Position numbers and translations under genes: made by a program | In this document: piece after piece, positions 45,906 to 57,758 of the stretch | Numbering within the stretch: position 1 is the first letter of the stretch | How the letters are laid out: every line of letters begins with the position of its first letter | Source: Phlebiopsis flavidoalba | Taxonomy: Eukaryota; Basidiomycota; Agaricomycetes; Polyporales; Phanerochaetaceae | DNA length: 64,000 nucleotides | Direction: 5' to 3' | Assembly (NCBI GenBank): GCA_035772785.1 | Contig: JAOCPU010000013.1 | Location: forward strand, 315,001 to 379,000 | Notes under the pieces: model-generated | The model's input: only the letters and a program-made list of their open reading frames with translations | Database searches by the model: none | What the model was told of the DNA's origin: nothing

Positions 45906-48464
45906 ATGATAGCGCGCGGTTCGGTCAGAGCTGGTGCGAGGACTCTCGCGGGCTGTCTACGTGGCAATACCCTTCGACAAACAAGAAATGTGTCTACCAG
46001 AGCTGCTCAACGCGCTCTGAATCCCTGGGCAGCGGCCGCAGCGACAGGCGGCGTGCTCGCCGCCGGATATGTGAGTGCGCCTGCTTTCTTTCTCGCGCTA
46101 GACACATGACGCGCCTTCAGCTGGGCTACACCTACGCGACCCCCATCTTCCTCGACGCACACGCGAATGCTCACGCACAAGAATCAAATAAAGACTCCCC
46201 GCGCTACATCACCTACGAAGAAGTACAACAGCACAAATCGCGCGAAAGCTGCTGGGTGATCATCGACGGCCAGGTCTACGATGCGACCTCCGTACTACGC
46301 TGGCACCCCGCGGGCCCAGAGCCCATCCTCGCGCTCGCAGGTCAGGACGCGACGTGCGTGCATTCTCGTCCCCGCCTAGATGCGCGCTACTGACGCGCGC
46401 GAGCAGCGACATGTTCGTGCCGATCCACCCACCGAACATCCTCTCGCACCTCCCGCCAGAGCGCACCTCGGCCCGTCGACCTCACGACGCTCCCTGCGCG
46501 CGAGGTCCTCCGAGGACGAAGAGCGTATCGCCGAGGCGCGCGCGGCGCTGCCTCCCCAGATCCGCGCTAATCTGCAGGAAAACATCAAGGTTCTTGCCCC
46601 TGCGCGTGGTGCAGACGCAATGCTGAAGAGGATGTATAATCTCGCGAGACGGTGCTGACGTAGACCGCGTGGGCGTACTAACCGCGCCACGGGCGGACGA
46701 ACGAATACTAGTTGTCGCTGCCAGTGTGCTCTTGTCCCCGGGCGCGCGCGCTGACGGGCCGCTACAGCCTACTGTGGTAGAACTTTGCCTGACGTTCAAA
46801 AGGCACTTCCTGGTTTGGCCGCCGCGCGCGTGTTAAAGGGGTCGCTTGCCAACGGATGGAAGCGCGGCAGTGAGTGGGCTTAGCAGAGTAGACACAAGCT
46901 GAATAAAGGCTCGATCATTTTATTCTCGACCGAGACGAACGATGTTTTGGGCTCTCGCCGAGGCTCGGGCATCTAACGCCACTCCAGATCTTGCACTCGC
47001 GCCAACGGCGCGGCGCTCAGGTCGCGGCTTGGTCATCCCCCGAGTCGTGCGAGATGAAATCTCTACGCGGCGCAGCAGGCGCGGAGGGCATCTTCCTGCA
47101 AGGCGTCCGTCCTCCGCTCTTTTCTCTCCCCAGCGCCACATCAGCTCACGTTCCTGTCCTCTTTGCAATAGGTTAGTGCGCAGTAACTCGAGCCTGCTCC
47201 GTCGACAGAAATCATGTCCGCCGCCCAGCCAGTATTATACCAAAACCTAATCTTCCAGAGTGGGCGTGCACACGCCGAAACGGGGGAGGCCCGCGCTGAC
47301 GAAGAGGGATCCGCGCGGAAGCTGTACATGAACCGGGAACCCGCGCAGCGTCCGCGTCGGAGCGCGTCATCCGCGGGCTCGAGGGGCAGGGCTTCAAGGC
47401 GCTCATGCTCACTGTCGACGCGGTCCGTGCCGGGCAAATAACCGCGAGCTCGACCCGGCGCGCCAAGGGTTTTTTCAACCGTCGGCCTGCGCACGGCAAG
47501 TCGGGAAAAGAGGGCGGCGCGGCGTCGCGTTGGTGTAGTACGGTTGTTTTGCGTTGTGTCTTGTGACCGCGGATCGCTGAGGGCGGGTGCTGTAGGCGAT
47601 TTCGTGGGTACCAGGAAATCCGATGTGTGTGGCTGTAAGAAGGCCGGGTGTGGTATTGAGAATGCAGCTGACGGCGGATGCAGGGGATGATATTCCGTGG
47701 ATACAGAGCCTTCACCAAGCTGCCGATAATTATCAAGGGTATTCAGTGTACCGAGGTCGGTCTCTTCATCCGAGGGACTGTTGATGCGAGGCATTGACGG
47801 GTCGGAATAGGATGCAGAAAAGGCGTTCCAGTACGGCGCGCAGAGTATCCATCCTCTCCGAATCACGGCGGGCGAGAGCTGGATTTGTGCGTTCTTCGAA
47901 CCAGCTTTCGCGTCCTAGCGTCATCGATTCACGTTCCTGTTGCTAGCTCGCCTGCTCCAATGACAGTTCTATACGAGCTACATCAGCGCCCGCCCCGACC
48001 TATTGAAAAAGCACGAAGTATACATCGACGGCGGCGTGCGCAGAGGCCGAACCGACGTGCTGAAAGCACTGTGCCTCGGGCGGCGCGGGTGTGTCGACGT
48101 ACCTGGGTTGACGGGCCTGGAACGATGCCGTTCCTGTGGGGCTGAAAACAGCGTCTGGGGCGAGGATGGCTGCCGGCGGGTGATCGAGAGTGAGTGCCTT
48201 CCGCGTCGCTCGCGCAGGGCGGACATCGCTGACGTCACGCTTGCCAGTCATGCGGGAGGAGATCTCGACTGGGATGCGGCTGCTGAGGGCGTGACGCGCG
48301 GCCTCGATCATGTGACCCTCCAGGAGCTGCTGCAGTACGTCGACCGGGATCCGCCGTGCGCAGGTGTCCGTGATGGGGACCACGTCCCCCCGCGTGTGCG
48401 AATGCAGCAAATGAAATCCGAACCTGCGGGACGGCACAGAGGAAGAAGCAGGAGCCGCGGCTGA
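45906..48464 (+). CDS. CYB2: Flavocytochrome b2, L-lactate:cytochrome c oxidoreductase
   Basis: Oxidises L-lactate to pyruvate in the mitochondrial intermembrane space and passes electrons to cytochrome c. MIARGSVRAGARTLAGCLRG is an Arg/Ala/Ser presequence, followed by a hydrophobic sorting stretch (WAAAAATGGVLAAGY). The cytochrome b5 domain reads YITYEEVQQHKSRESCWVI, YDATSVL, then HPAGPEPILALAGQDAT, with one heme His in the HPxG motif. The linker holds MFVPIHPPNILSHLPPER. The FMN domain is spread over frames: AWAYY-like sequence near 46.67 kb, KLYMNRE, RVIRGLEGQGFKALMLTVDA, NRELDPA, KLPIIIKGIQCTE, NHGGRELD, VLYELHQR and EVYIDGGVRRG. SNHGGRELD supplies the catalytic His and substrate-binding Arg of the family. 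A GTGAGT...CAG intron at about 48190-48248 precedes MREEISTGMRLL. The exact stop is uncertain (last conserved residues near 48350). Confidence 0.9.
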
Positions 48465-49097
48465 GAGATCAGGTTCGTCGAGTACATGAGGCCCTATCGA
48501 GCCCATCCGAATGCACTGAACGCCTCCGTATCGCCTGGGCCGGCTCCCCCGTTGTGTCTGCCGCTCTCTTACAGCACGTGTGCCTGGCCTTCTGCAAACG
48601 CACCAACGTGCGAGAAAGCGAGGCTCTTTGTCTTGTGGTCGTAGCAAAGGGTAGATAGCGGCTAGTATCGATATTGTAATCCGCGAACGTTTTGAATAAA
48701 CCCTGGCTTCCCCTGGCTTCCCGAGCTCAAGAGATCATCGTTGTGCGCTACAGCCCGTCCATGAGACGCGGGAGTGGTAAAGATCCATGCGGCGGCTGCG
48801 GCGTACGTGGGTGGCGAAGGCAGCTGACAGCCAGTGGGACGAGAAATGAAAAGCAGGGGACGTTAGCCCCAGGAAAGACCGAGTGAGAAAAGCGAGAGAT
48901 TGGTTGGGGAAGATGAGGGTTTGAGCCAGAGTTCCCAATTGAGGCAGAACAGCCGACGACCAGACGTTGACATCAGACCACAACCCTCGCGTCTGCAGCT
49001 GCACTTTCATATCTAACCACCATCTCCCTCCTCGCACCCGCCGGCACCACCACACAGGCCCTGCTCGCCGTCGCCTGCAGCGAGCACAGGAGTGGGC
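48465..49097. other. Intergenic, CYB2 to NEM1
   Basis: No gene seen. CCTGGCTTCC is duplicated in direct tandem near 48703-48722. The region should hold the CYB2 terminator and NEM1 promoter. Confidence 0.5.
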
Positions 49098-50731
49098 ATG
49101 AATTCCCTGGCCTACCTCTCCCGCCCAGTTCGACGTCCTCGCCTCTCCCCGCACGCCACCCCCTCGACGCCCGTGCTCGAGACCGGCGCCCCTGCTCGCC
49201 GCCGCCCCCGATGCTGCCACCGCTGCCAGCCTGAAGCGGGTGCAGACCTGGTCTACACGGTCACTGGCCGGCGCAGCCGCTGCTGCCCCAAGCGGCGCAT
49301 CTCATCCTATTCACCCCTGGACTTTGAAAACGATCGTATTCATCCCCAGCGGAAGTCCCAGCGGGCGGAATCTTTTCATTTCCGCCTCCTGACCTCTTCT
49401 GTCCTCTGGTCCCTCCAAACTCCTCACCAGCCATGCGCAGCGTGCCCTCGACACCGACCACGACACTGCGTCTCGCCGACCGTCTGTCTCTTCGACCGAG
49501 AGAAGGCCCTCCGGCCCAAGCTGCGCTCCGCGAGCCTCTTTCCGCCGAGTCTTTCTTTGTGCACGTTCTCGCCTTTGCATTTCTGGAACTACCTGTGGTA
49601 CGCTCTGGCGCGCCGTGCGCGGCCACGTTGTGGGGGCTGCTGCTGCGGAGGACGGCAGCGACGAGGAGAAGGCAAGGACATGGAGGTGATGAGGGAAAGG
49701 GCGAGAAGCACCAGCACCCCACCGCAGTGCAAGTCGAGCAGCCGCCGCCCATCGCGCCGCCCCACAGCTGCCTGCCCAGTGGATGTGACCGGCGCACCAC
49801 GCCCTCGCTGGTGCGTATTGCATACCGATTCACTGCTCGATACCAAGGCGCCTCTGCCCGACGGCGCATCGCCCCCGCCCACGGGCAGAGCACTCACGGA
49901 CGCCGACGCCCGCGCGCTGGGTGCGCGCAAGACGGGCACTACACCTCCCCAAGACACTCGTGCTCGACCTTGACGAAACACTGACTCCACTCGACCTCGC
50001 GCCCGATGCTCTCGCCAACGCGCGGGGCTCCTAGGCAGCCTTGGGATCGCGCCGCGCAACGTGCACGCGGGTGCACACCGTTGAGGTCACGCTGGGCGGG
50101 CGCAGCACACTCTATCACGTCTACAAGCGGCCCTTTGTCGACTACTTTCTGCGCAAGGTGCGCCGGCCCCGCTCATGTGGACTCCTTTCTCTATTAGTTT
50201 GCTCCGGGCTGACCGTGACTACTGCACAGGTGTCGGCTGTGGTACACGCTCGTTATATTCACGAGCCTTCGATGCAGGAGAGTATGCCGATCCTGTCGAT
50301 TGACTGGTTGGACGCTGGGCGGGGTATCCTAGGGCGGCGCGTTGTGTCCGATGGAGGTACGTCCATTTTGCCCCCCGCGCGTTGGCCATCCGCTTACCCG
50401 GGACCTATTCAGTCATGTACTCAGCTGCCTAATGGCTTTCGTAACACCAAGGATCTCTCGCTCATCGAACAAGACCTCTCCGCGTCTGTCTCGTAGACAA
50501 CTCCCCAATATGTTACACCATCAACGAAGGTAAGCAGCCGCGCGCGCCGCCGTGCGAAATCCCGCGCTGAGTGCGAGCCCCTCCACACAGCGAACGGCAT
50601 CCCAATAGAGGGATGACCGGACCAACGACCGCCCAGCGACGAGGCGCTCCTCGACCTACTCGCCCGTGCTCGACTCGCTCCGCTTCACGAGCGACGTCCG
50701 CCGCGTACTCGGCATCCGCGGCTTCTCATGA
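49098..50731 (+). CDS. NEM1: Nem1-type nuclear envelope protein phosphatase
   Basis: Catalytic subunit of the Nem1-Spo7 complex, which dephosphorylates the lipin Pah1 and controls phospholipid versus triacylglycerol synthesis and nuclear shape. The start MNSLAYLSR, one base off the next frame, leads into an Ala/Ser/Pro-rich N-terminus. A hydrophobic stretch near 49.55-49.63 kb is the likely membrane anchor. The HAD/FCP1-type catalytic motif KTLVLDLDETL is intact at about 49950-49983, with both Asp residues of DxDx(T). It continues GGRSTLYHVYKRPFVDYFLR, WY...IFTASMQEY-like sequence across a GTGCGCC...CAG intron, DWLDAGRGILGRRL, YTKDLSLIEQDLS, LVDNSP with YTINEANGIPI, and WTNDPSDEALLDLLPVL-like frames. 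It ends FTSDVRRVLGIRGFS and stop at 50729-50731. All expected catalytic blocks occur in order. Confidence 0.92.
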
Positions 50732-51441
50732 CCCCCACCGGACTCTACTCTTTCTCTCCAATCTCGGGGTACGCACGGGTTCTTATGCGCTTCGCGGCGG
50801 GGGCTGCCCTGCGCGCGCCGCGCGGCATGCAGTGGGCCGCTCGCACAGTTGGTTCATTAATTTACTAGTATTACTCGCAGGGCTTTTACTCTCTTCGCGC
50901 CATGACAGACAGACAGACAGGCATATCGCACCCGCACACGCACGCATAGTACATATTTCTTGCCCTCACCCTGCAGATCGACCACCTAATTATACACACC
51001 CACACATCCCACCGCTGTTTTCGCTGTACAAATCGTTTTGTATATCAGTTCGCTAGGCTTTTCGTATCCTTCTCTTGCCTCTGGTCGTTTGACGGCTTCT
51101 TATGGCTGTTCGCTGCTCTGCATGGCTCAGGTGAATCCGCGATCGATGTCTATAATCCTAATATCTGAGATACCCGGTTTGATGCATTAATATACAATAT
51201 TGTGTCGTAAAGTGTACAAAAATTGCGGTGACAAGAAGGGTGACTGCCGTATTACAAACAGATAAACGAAGAGAGGAACAACGGGCGTGGGGGTCGTCAA
51301 TGAAATGGCCAAGCAGCACCGGCTAGGTCGCGCAGGCGAGGCGAGTGCCGGCCCGCGTGAGGGGGAGCAGGCACGGGACACCATGAACGCATGCGACACC
51401 ATCCAAGGGAGCTAGAAAAAGGGAGAGCGCGGGCGGCGGTG
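50732..51441. other. Intergenic between NEM1 and SNF7 3' ends
   Basis: About 710 bases between convergent stops. It contains a short (GACA)n run near 50903-50918. 50.9-51.3 kb is A+T-richer, with no gene. It should include both 3' UTRs. Confidence 0.5.
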
Positions 51442-52530
51442 TTACATGTGCCAACGCTGCTTGAGCTCCCGGCTTCCGAGCTGCGCATCTTCGTCTTCCT
51501 CCTCCACAGTCTGTATTGGCTCTGTGCGGGAGGCTGGCATCAGATGGGGGAGAGGTGTAAAGATAGGAGAGAGTATACGTACTGGCTGGGGCCTTGCCGG
51601 CCGGATGGTGCACTGGGACAGTGGTCTGCGCCCGCAAGAAGTCGTGTGTTCGCGAGCTCTTTCTGCTCCAGATCCGCGAGCTCGACTGCTTGAGCTCGGT
51701 CCTTGTGTACGGGCGATAAGCCCTAGACGAACGACAACTAGAGTGCGGGCTGCGCACCTCGTCTAATCTCGACGCCTGTATACGTCGTGTTTGGAGATCA
51801 GGCCTCAGATACCTCGTTCGCGAGCTGTGTCTGCTCTTGGATATCCGACAAGACAATCGTCGCATCGACCTTTGTCAATGTCCCTACACCAGCCACATGA
51901 GCACACACACACTGACGTAAGCGAAAGAGGAGGACAGTGTAAACAACCACCATGGATATCCTTGAGCGCCGTTGCCGCCTTCTTCATCGCCAGCACAAAT
52001 CGTCTCCTGCATATGTGAAAGCTGCGCAACGACTCAAGCGTAGTTCAACCGAAAAAAAGAAAGTCTTCGATCTCAATCTTGTGAAGTCGGCTTTCCCTTC
52101 AACGCTCGATCTCCTTCTCGCGTGCCTTCGTCTTAGAAAGACGTTTCAGCTGCCGGGAACCTGTTTCGCGCTTCTCCTGCCTTTCCGTCACGACCGGAAC
52201 GTGCTCGTGCGCAACGTGTGTCTCCACAAAAACTGTTGAATACTGGTTAGATTGAAATGCACTCAGAAAAACCGCGCCAAAGTGGTGTTCTGGACACAGG
52301 GGGCGGGAGCTGTTCGGCCTTGGTCCTTGTGCGCTAAACTCTCGTCGATCTTCTTCTGCAGGTACTCCTCCTTCTTTCTCCACCATGTCTGCAGCTGCTG
52401 CCGCAGCGGGGGGGTCCACTATAGCGTGTCTTCGTCCTGTTCGAGCGTTCGGGGCCCTTCGTCTACCGCCGCGAGGATTGCTTCGAGTTCCCGCCGCACC
52501 CTCCAAAGTAGCATCTGTACCCGCGATCAT
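51442..52530 (-). CDS. SNF7: ESCRT-III subunit Snf7/Vps32
   Basis: Snf7 polymerises into membrane-remodelling filaments for multivesicular-body sorting and other fission events. The start at 52530, read across a one-base shift, gives CYFGG...NSKQSSR, the family's amino-terminal SYFGG...KQ motif. LRQQLQTWWRKKEEYLQKKI is the helix-1 hairpin. The intron-split middle keeps VFVETHVAHEHVPVV-type shadow frames, but MKKAATALKDIHG, the conserved end of helix 3, is intact near 51955. The C-terminal half shows VDATIVLSDIQEQTQLANEV, TGVEI-like sequence, ELADLEQKELANTRLLAG, and EPIQTVEEEDEDAQL followed by RELQAALA, the terminal MIM2-containing helix. The stop TAA is at 51442-51444. Domain order and length (about 220 residues) fit. 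Helix 2 is the least readable part. Confidence 0.88.
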
Positions 52531-54700
52531 TGGTCGTGCGTTGCGCTAGCTAATTTACTCCCAGAGAAATAGAGGGAGAATGTTCAAAGGGAGGGGAGAG
52601 AATAGTGAGATGGGAGGTGTGTACGATGGAGGTGCAGAAGAGTAAACTTATGTTGTAGTTGCTCAGCAGGGACTCAGAGGCCAAGGGGAAGAAAGAAGGA
52701 TAAAAGGAAGAGCAGAGGCCGGAGCATCCAAGGAGCTGCGCCTATCCAAAGTAGACGCGCGGCGTGCTGAGGTCACAAGGGGGGGGGAGACATCGATCGT
52801 CCCGATATGGGTAAGTGTTCAAATCTTCAACGGGCCAACTGCGAGCTCGGATTTCACTGAAGACTTGATCTATGAGTCGTCAATTTAGACACATTCTACA
52901 CTTCACTCAGTCTCATTAATCAATATTCCGCATTGGCTATAACCTGCCTCCTTCGACCTGTGACGAACGCTGCTCACCCTCTACACACCTTTAGTATGGG
53001 CACCTGCATGGCAGATGGCAGGGTGAAGTTGGCGTGAAAGGCGATTCATGCAACAGGACGGGAAACAGGGCGCAATTACACCGGAAGCATTGTATAGACT
53101 AGACGAGAAAGATCTCTTGTATCCGCTGTGATAAGGCTAGCTTGCCTTAATCTGTAGTAGCTGCGACGACCAAGACCTGGGTTGACCAGCGCCACATCCG
53201 CATTCCATCATCCCAATATCAAAGAACTGTCGATGGGTCACCGCATTCACAAAAGTGTGAGCTGAAATAACGATCGGTGAGGTGTAATCCTGATCGCTGC
53301 AATTTTTAGCACTGTAACCCATCGCTTTCTTCGCTGCTCGAACGTTACCTGCGGATGGTTTTTCCCAAAAGCCCCTGCGAGCCCATACCCAATCTGACCT
53401 CGAATGAATTCGATCATCGACTGGTACTCCGATGGCACTCGTGCCATAATTGATCGTCTGGTGTACATAAAGAGCGCTCTGCTAGCTAGCAATACGGTCC
53501 GCTTCGTCTCTTTACTTTGAGCTCGTACCGAACTCTTCTCACTGGCCTAATTTACAGCTTACCAGTACACCCCAAGAGCTTCATTCACTCAGCTTTTGGC
53601 GTATACTTTGGAGAATCTTTAGTGAAATACGCTGCATGAATACTAACACGATGGCATGGGGGGGTATCTCTCTGTGAAGGGCGAGGGGCCGGCTTACGCT
53701 TGTGGACACGACGTATTGGCCGACATTTCAGAAAGGCTGGAAGAAGTTAACACGAGGTGCTGTCATCATACTGGCCCCCATTCATTGACCATCATAGATA
53801 TCGAGATGCTGATATGCAGTCACAGTAGTATCGTAGCATAACGACCTACGAAGACGTCTAAGCTACTAATACCGAAGTCTAGAGTTATGGGAGCCTTCTT
53901 CCCGCAAAATAGTCGAAAGCCCATAATAAAGAGAATATTCAAAGCTTTGAAACGCGATGCTATTGAAGCAATTGAAGAGGTCTGTTTCTTGTTTGAGAGG
54001 AGCGCCTGTACTAGGCGCCCTCGATACTCATAGTTGGCTTGATTATTTGCTGATTCAGGGTATATTTTAGATGCCATTAAGAAAAGAACTCTTCACGAAG
54101 GGTTTATTTTAATTTGCATCTGCAGGCCGAAGCCTATAAATAAAATGACCAAAAGTATTACTCACAATCCAACAATCTTAGCGATATTTGAAGCCATGAA
54201 GACAGTGAATCCCGATCAAGTGGTTCATCAACTAAAGGCATGTAAATGAATCAGGTTATACGCATTCGGAGATTGACTTTTCGCTAGCCCACGTATACTT
54301 TCTCTGGCGTTTGAAATAAGTCTTGGGAATTCTCACCTTACTGCTTCCAAATATCGTGTGCCAGACGAGGGATCGAAATGGACTCTACAGCTTCATAGAC
54401 GAATATTGTACTCGATTCAAGTGCTGCATGAAACATCCGGCCATTTAGCTCAGAAGGTTTCTATGGTCATTGGCTGACCTTGTCAACCAGTAGTAGATAA
54501 GGTGCCCAAACCGCTTGCGACGAGTTATTTGATAAATCTGTTGACAAGATAACCGTTGCCCTTAGGTTTTACTGAAGAATTTAGCCATCGTAGAAAAAAC
54601 GCACCTGGCTGCTGGAAATCACCCGAGTCAACGCGTTGGCAGTACAATCGCATCAGGCTCTCCGCTCCGGCTCCTTGTTCGTCTTGCTGAACATACTTGT
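52531..54700. other. Gene-poor, A+T-richer region
   Basis: About 2.2 kb between the SNF7 start and the kinase. Short open stretches occur at 53247-53492 (minus, ending with a basic region) and 53820-54077 (minus), without known motifs. A stretch near 54435-54450 (TTTAGCTCAGAAGGT) resembles a tRNA A box but has no partner arms. Nothing was assigned. Confidence 0.45.
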
Positions 54701-54799
54701 CAGGTACCCGCCGCACTGGTCCTTAGTCGTGACCAGATCCAAGCCGTTCATTCGCCAATGGTGGATCATTTGGTGACATATACATTGGCATCGTCTCGA

Positions 54800-55913
54800 A
54801 GAGGCTAGTCGCCTTGAAGACGATAAGGAGTCGAGGCCCTGTCAGGTATGGACTCAAGTAAAGACAAAGATGTTTCAAGTGCGTGAGTTTAAAAACGTTC
54901 AGAAACTGCCTGAAATTGTTAACCGTTTTATGACGATGACTAGCGCTTCCATCGCGAGATCATGATATTACGTGGTTTAAACCACGAAAATATTTGCACA
55001 CCTCTCGGAGTCGCAGTGAATATTCCTCGTGTAGGAGGTCCAGACAGCACATGCCTCGTAATGCCGTGGTATCAGCACGGAGATATTCATCAGTATACTC
55101 TGAGGAACGGCTGGGATCATAACACGGCTGTACGACATGTAAGCCTCCGCTGTTATAAATGTGTTCAGCGCGTTTAAATCACAGTACTCATCTGTTACAG
55201 ATTGTCGAGCGATTATTGGAAGGATTGTCTTACCTTCACGAAAATGACACCATCCACGGCGATCTACACCTAGTGCGTGTTCTATACTGCAGCTCAGCAG
55301 GCCCCGGCATCTAATCGTTCACATAGGGAAACGTTCTAATTGATGACTCTCTCGAAACGCGCGACTCGCTGATTTTGGACTAGCAAAATTTCGCCAATGC
55401 TTCGGGGCGGAGCGCCGCATCGCATTTTCTACCAAGCCAGGGAGCGACGCGCTTCATGGCGCCAGAGATCCTAGAGCCACGACTAGTCGGAAGGGATGTA
55501 ACACGACATACGAAAGAAAGTGACGTATACTCTTTCGGTCTACTTTCTTGGCAGGGTGCGCGCGTTGTTGTGGATTTCTATACATGAAAGAAACATCACG
55601 AATAATCACAGATTTTATACCGAAGCGAAACCATTTGCAAACTTGGAAACCGAGTGGCAAGTTTTCCAAGCAATTACTGGGAGTCAACAGCCTCTGCGGC
55701 AAGACTCCAAGCATGCCATTCCCGATGAGTTGTGGTCATGCCATGGGAGAGCTGTTGGGCAGTTTTCGAAACCCTGAGGAGTCGTCCTTGCCAGCTGCTG
55801 AGCTGCTTCAGAACTACGCCCAAGGGACGGGTTGTTGCTTGAGCGACAGGGACTTGTCTTGCGACTCCTCGATCATTGTAGACATGTACTTGTATCGTGG
55901 CATTGGGGGCTGA
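54800..55913 (+). CDS. Protein kinase domain protein (Ser/Thr or TKL-like)
   Basis: Kinase of the type expanded in Agaricomycetes. VALKTIRS near 54808 carries the beta-3 lysine. An intron starting GTGCGTGAG near 54880 leads to RFHREIMILRGLNHENICTP, with the alpha-C glutamate. TCLVMPWYQHGDIHQYT is the hinge. A second intron ends before IVERLLEGLSYLHEN. The catalytic loop is HGDLHLGNVLIDDS, split by an intron after HGDLHL. It keeps catalytic Asp and Asn but has His where Lys is usual. ADFGLAKF is present in a shifted frame. ATRFMAPEILEP and SDVYSFGLLSW are the APE and subdomain IX motifs. The C-lobe continues to DELWSLMGELLGSF-like sequence. The region upstream of the lysine (Gly-rich loop) is not readable. 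The end overlaps the 3' end of the minus-strand F-box gene within the error of both calls. Confidence 0.86.
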
Positions 55914-57758
55914 TGGTACCATAACTGTCTCTCTCCGGCGCGCCGACCGAGACACACGACGGACTCAAATAACCTTCATACACGAGATTTAATGTACTGT
56001 TACTACCTGTGAAAGTCCCCGATCCATGGTTGCACATATCCAGTGAGACACCAATCTCGGCCAGACAAACACGAAGACAAGGGGGATCGAGAATCCAGGG
56101 ATCGGAAAGAGGCGTCATCACTGTAGTTACCACGTGTATGCACCAAATACTGCGTATTCAAGCCCTGCTAGTAGTTGTCACTGTAGATAAGGCTCAAAGC
56201 GGCCACTGTCAAGAAGCTGGCGAATGGGAGGAACCCTTTCGGCAAGAAAGTCCTTCCATAGCACAATCTCCAACCTTCAAACTCCATTTATCAGAGACCC
56301 TTAATTCGGTTACTCAAAATCTAGCAGTGCGTCTCCGACAGCGAAGCGAACCTGGGATGTGGCTTTCAACTGGTGGCCCTGACCAACGGCGTTGTAGTGG
56401 TATGTTATGGAGAGGTATTCCATCGTAGATTGAGATGTCCCGATGTGGTATGACGCGGTCTGTTGAACAATGGCTTGTTTAGTACCGTACCTTCTGTGGG
56501 CGGGTGGATTTCACCGGGAAACAGTGTTATCGGAGGATCTAATTCGAATCTGACGTGAAAAGAGGTTGGTGCAGGCCGAGAGATAGGGCAGCTGCAAGCC
56601 AACGGCCGGTGAAACTGGGACCCGAAACTGGACCGTTAAATTGCGCTGCGTCAGTCTGGAAATGATACTCACAGGTTTCTCTGTAGGCCAGTCCACAGCC
56701 GAGATGCCTCAGTCGTGGGCCAATACTGCTGAGAGAAGCCTCGCCCAGGTCTTGAAGTACGTCCGAGGACATCGGAAACATGCTAGCGGACAATGATTGT
56801 AAGTTGGATAGGTTAGGGATAATTGAGTAGAGTAGAGCTCTAGAGCTCATGAAGCGTTCCGCATCGAACGTTAAAGATCGCAGGGCGGAGTGTCGGGACT
56901 GACAACTGTAACTTGGCCTTAAGACGTAAATGGTAGTTCGACTGTGAACAGTAGTATCCGAGAACGATAAGGTCCTTCACGTCGGCGCGAAGCAGTCCAA
57001 AATCTGGTCAATTGGGCATCGGCGTACGAAGGATCAGAACCAGTGAAGTGAGGGCTAGACGATTTGCTCAAATCCACGGATATGCTCGTCAAGGATATCT
57101 GTGGTTGCAGGCTACGGTCGAACAGCGAGTGACGAGCTTGGGAGTATTCCCGCCAGTTCAATCCCTTCCAAAGATAGATTCTGGAGGTTGGGAAGGAGTC
57201 GGATAGTTGCCGTGAAGAGCGACGTGTCTACGGGCACCCGGTCCAGGGCGCGCGCTGATGCAGGTATTCCTGAAGAGGATTGGGGTCTGGGAGTTCTACG
57301 CCAACCAAATCAAATCGATCGAACGAAATCTGCAATGGTCCGGACGCCGTTGTAAATAGTTGAATAACGCCACGAAACGATGCGCAGGGTAGCGCTTGGA
57401 ATCCGGTCTGAGAAGTCTGGGGGATTTTGTCGTGTTCGAGATATATTGCCGTCCAAGGACATCCCACAGTCTCTCAGAGTCGATTGGCAGTAGTTCCAAG
57501 CCTTCAGGAAGCCCATTCGGCCAGATTTGCCCGTGCGTGAAGGAATGAAAGAGATAAGACTGGAACGGAATAGGTGAGGGAGGTGCAGAGTTCCCGCCAG
57601 GCTTTGCAGAGACGAGGGAGCAGGCCGCGCATATCGCCGATACTCTCTTCAAGTCAGTAGAGCTGAGCATTGCGCTCACCGACTGGGACCAGATTCAACA
57701 GAACGAGATGAATGATGAGGTCAAGTGGCAGATCTGGAAGACTATGCGAGTCCTCCAT
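55873..57758 (-). CDS. F-box-like / leucine-rich fungal protein
   Basis: The start MEDSHSLPDLPLDLIIHLVL is the short Leu/Pro-rich entry seen in basidiomycete F-box-like proteins that recruit substrates to SCF ubiquitin ligases. After an intron, DLKRVSAICAACSLVSA continues the F-box helices. The rest is Leu/Phe-rich with repeated Trp/Pro motifs: IPFQSYLFHSFTHGQIW, PDSKRYPAHRFVALF, SIIPNLSNLQSLSASMFP, and SIGPRLRHLGCGLAYRETC. These look like irregular leucine-rich units. The last piece, LNLVYEGYLSPSCVSVGAPE, ends at 55873. Spread over several frames and introns. F-box assignment is moderate because the motif is short and variable; a similar protein without SCF function is possible. Confidence 0.52.

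Noticed and set aside
47141..47866. 241-codon minus frame
   Set aside because: Lies across the FMN domain of CYB2, whose conserved blocks are visible on the plus strand. No family resemblance of its own.
49261..49893. 210-codon minus and 293-codon plus frames
   Set aside because: G+C-rich N-terminal part of NEM1 makes all frames open; neither translation has motifs of another family.
54430..54510. Possible tRNA (A-box-like TTTAGCTCAGAAGGT)
   Set aside because: No B box or anticodon stem at the right distance.
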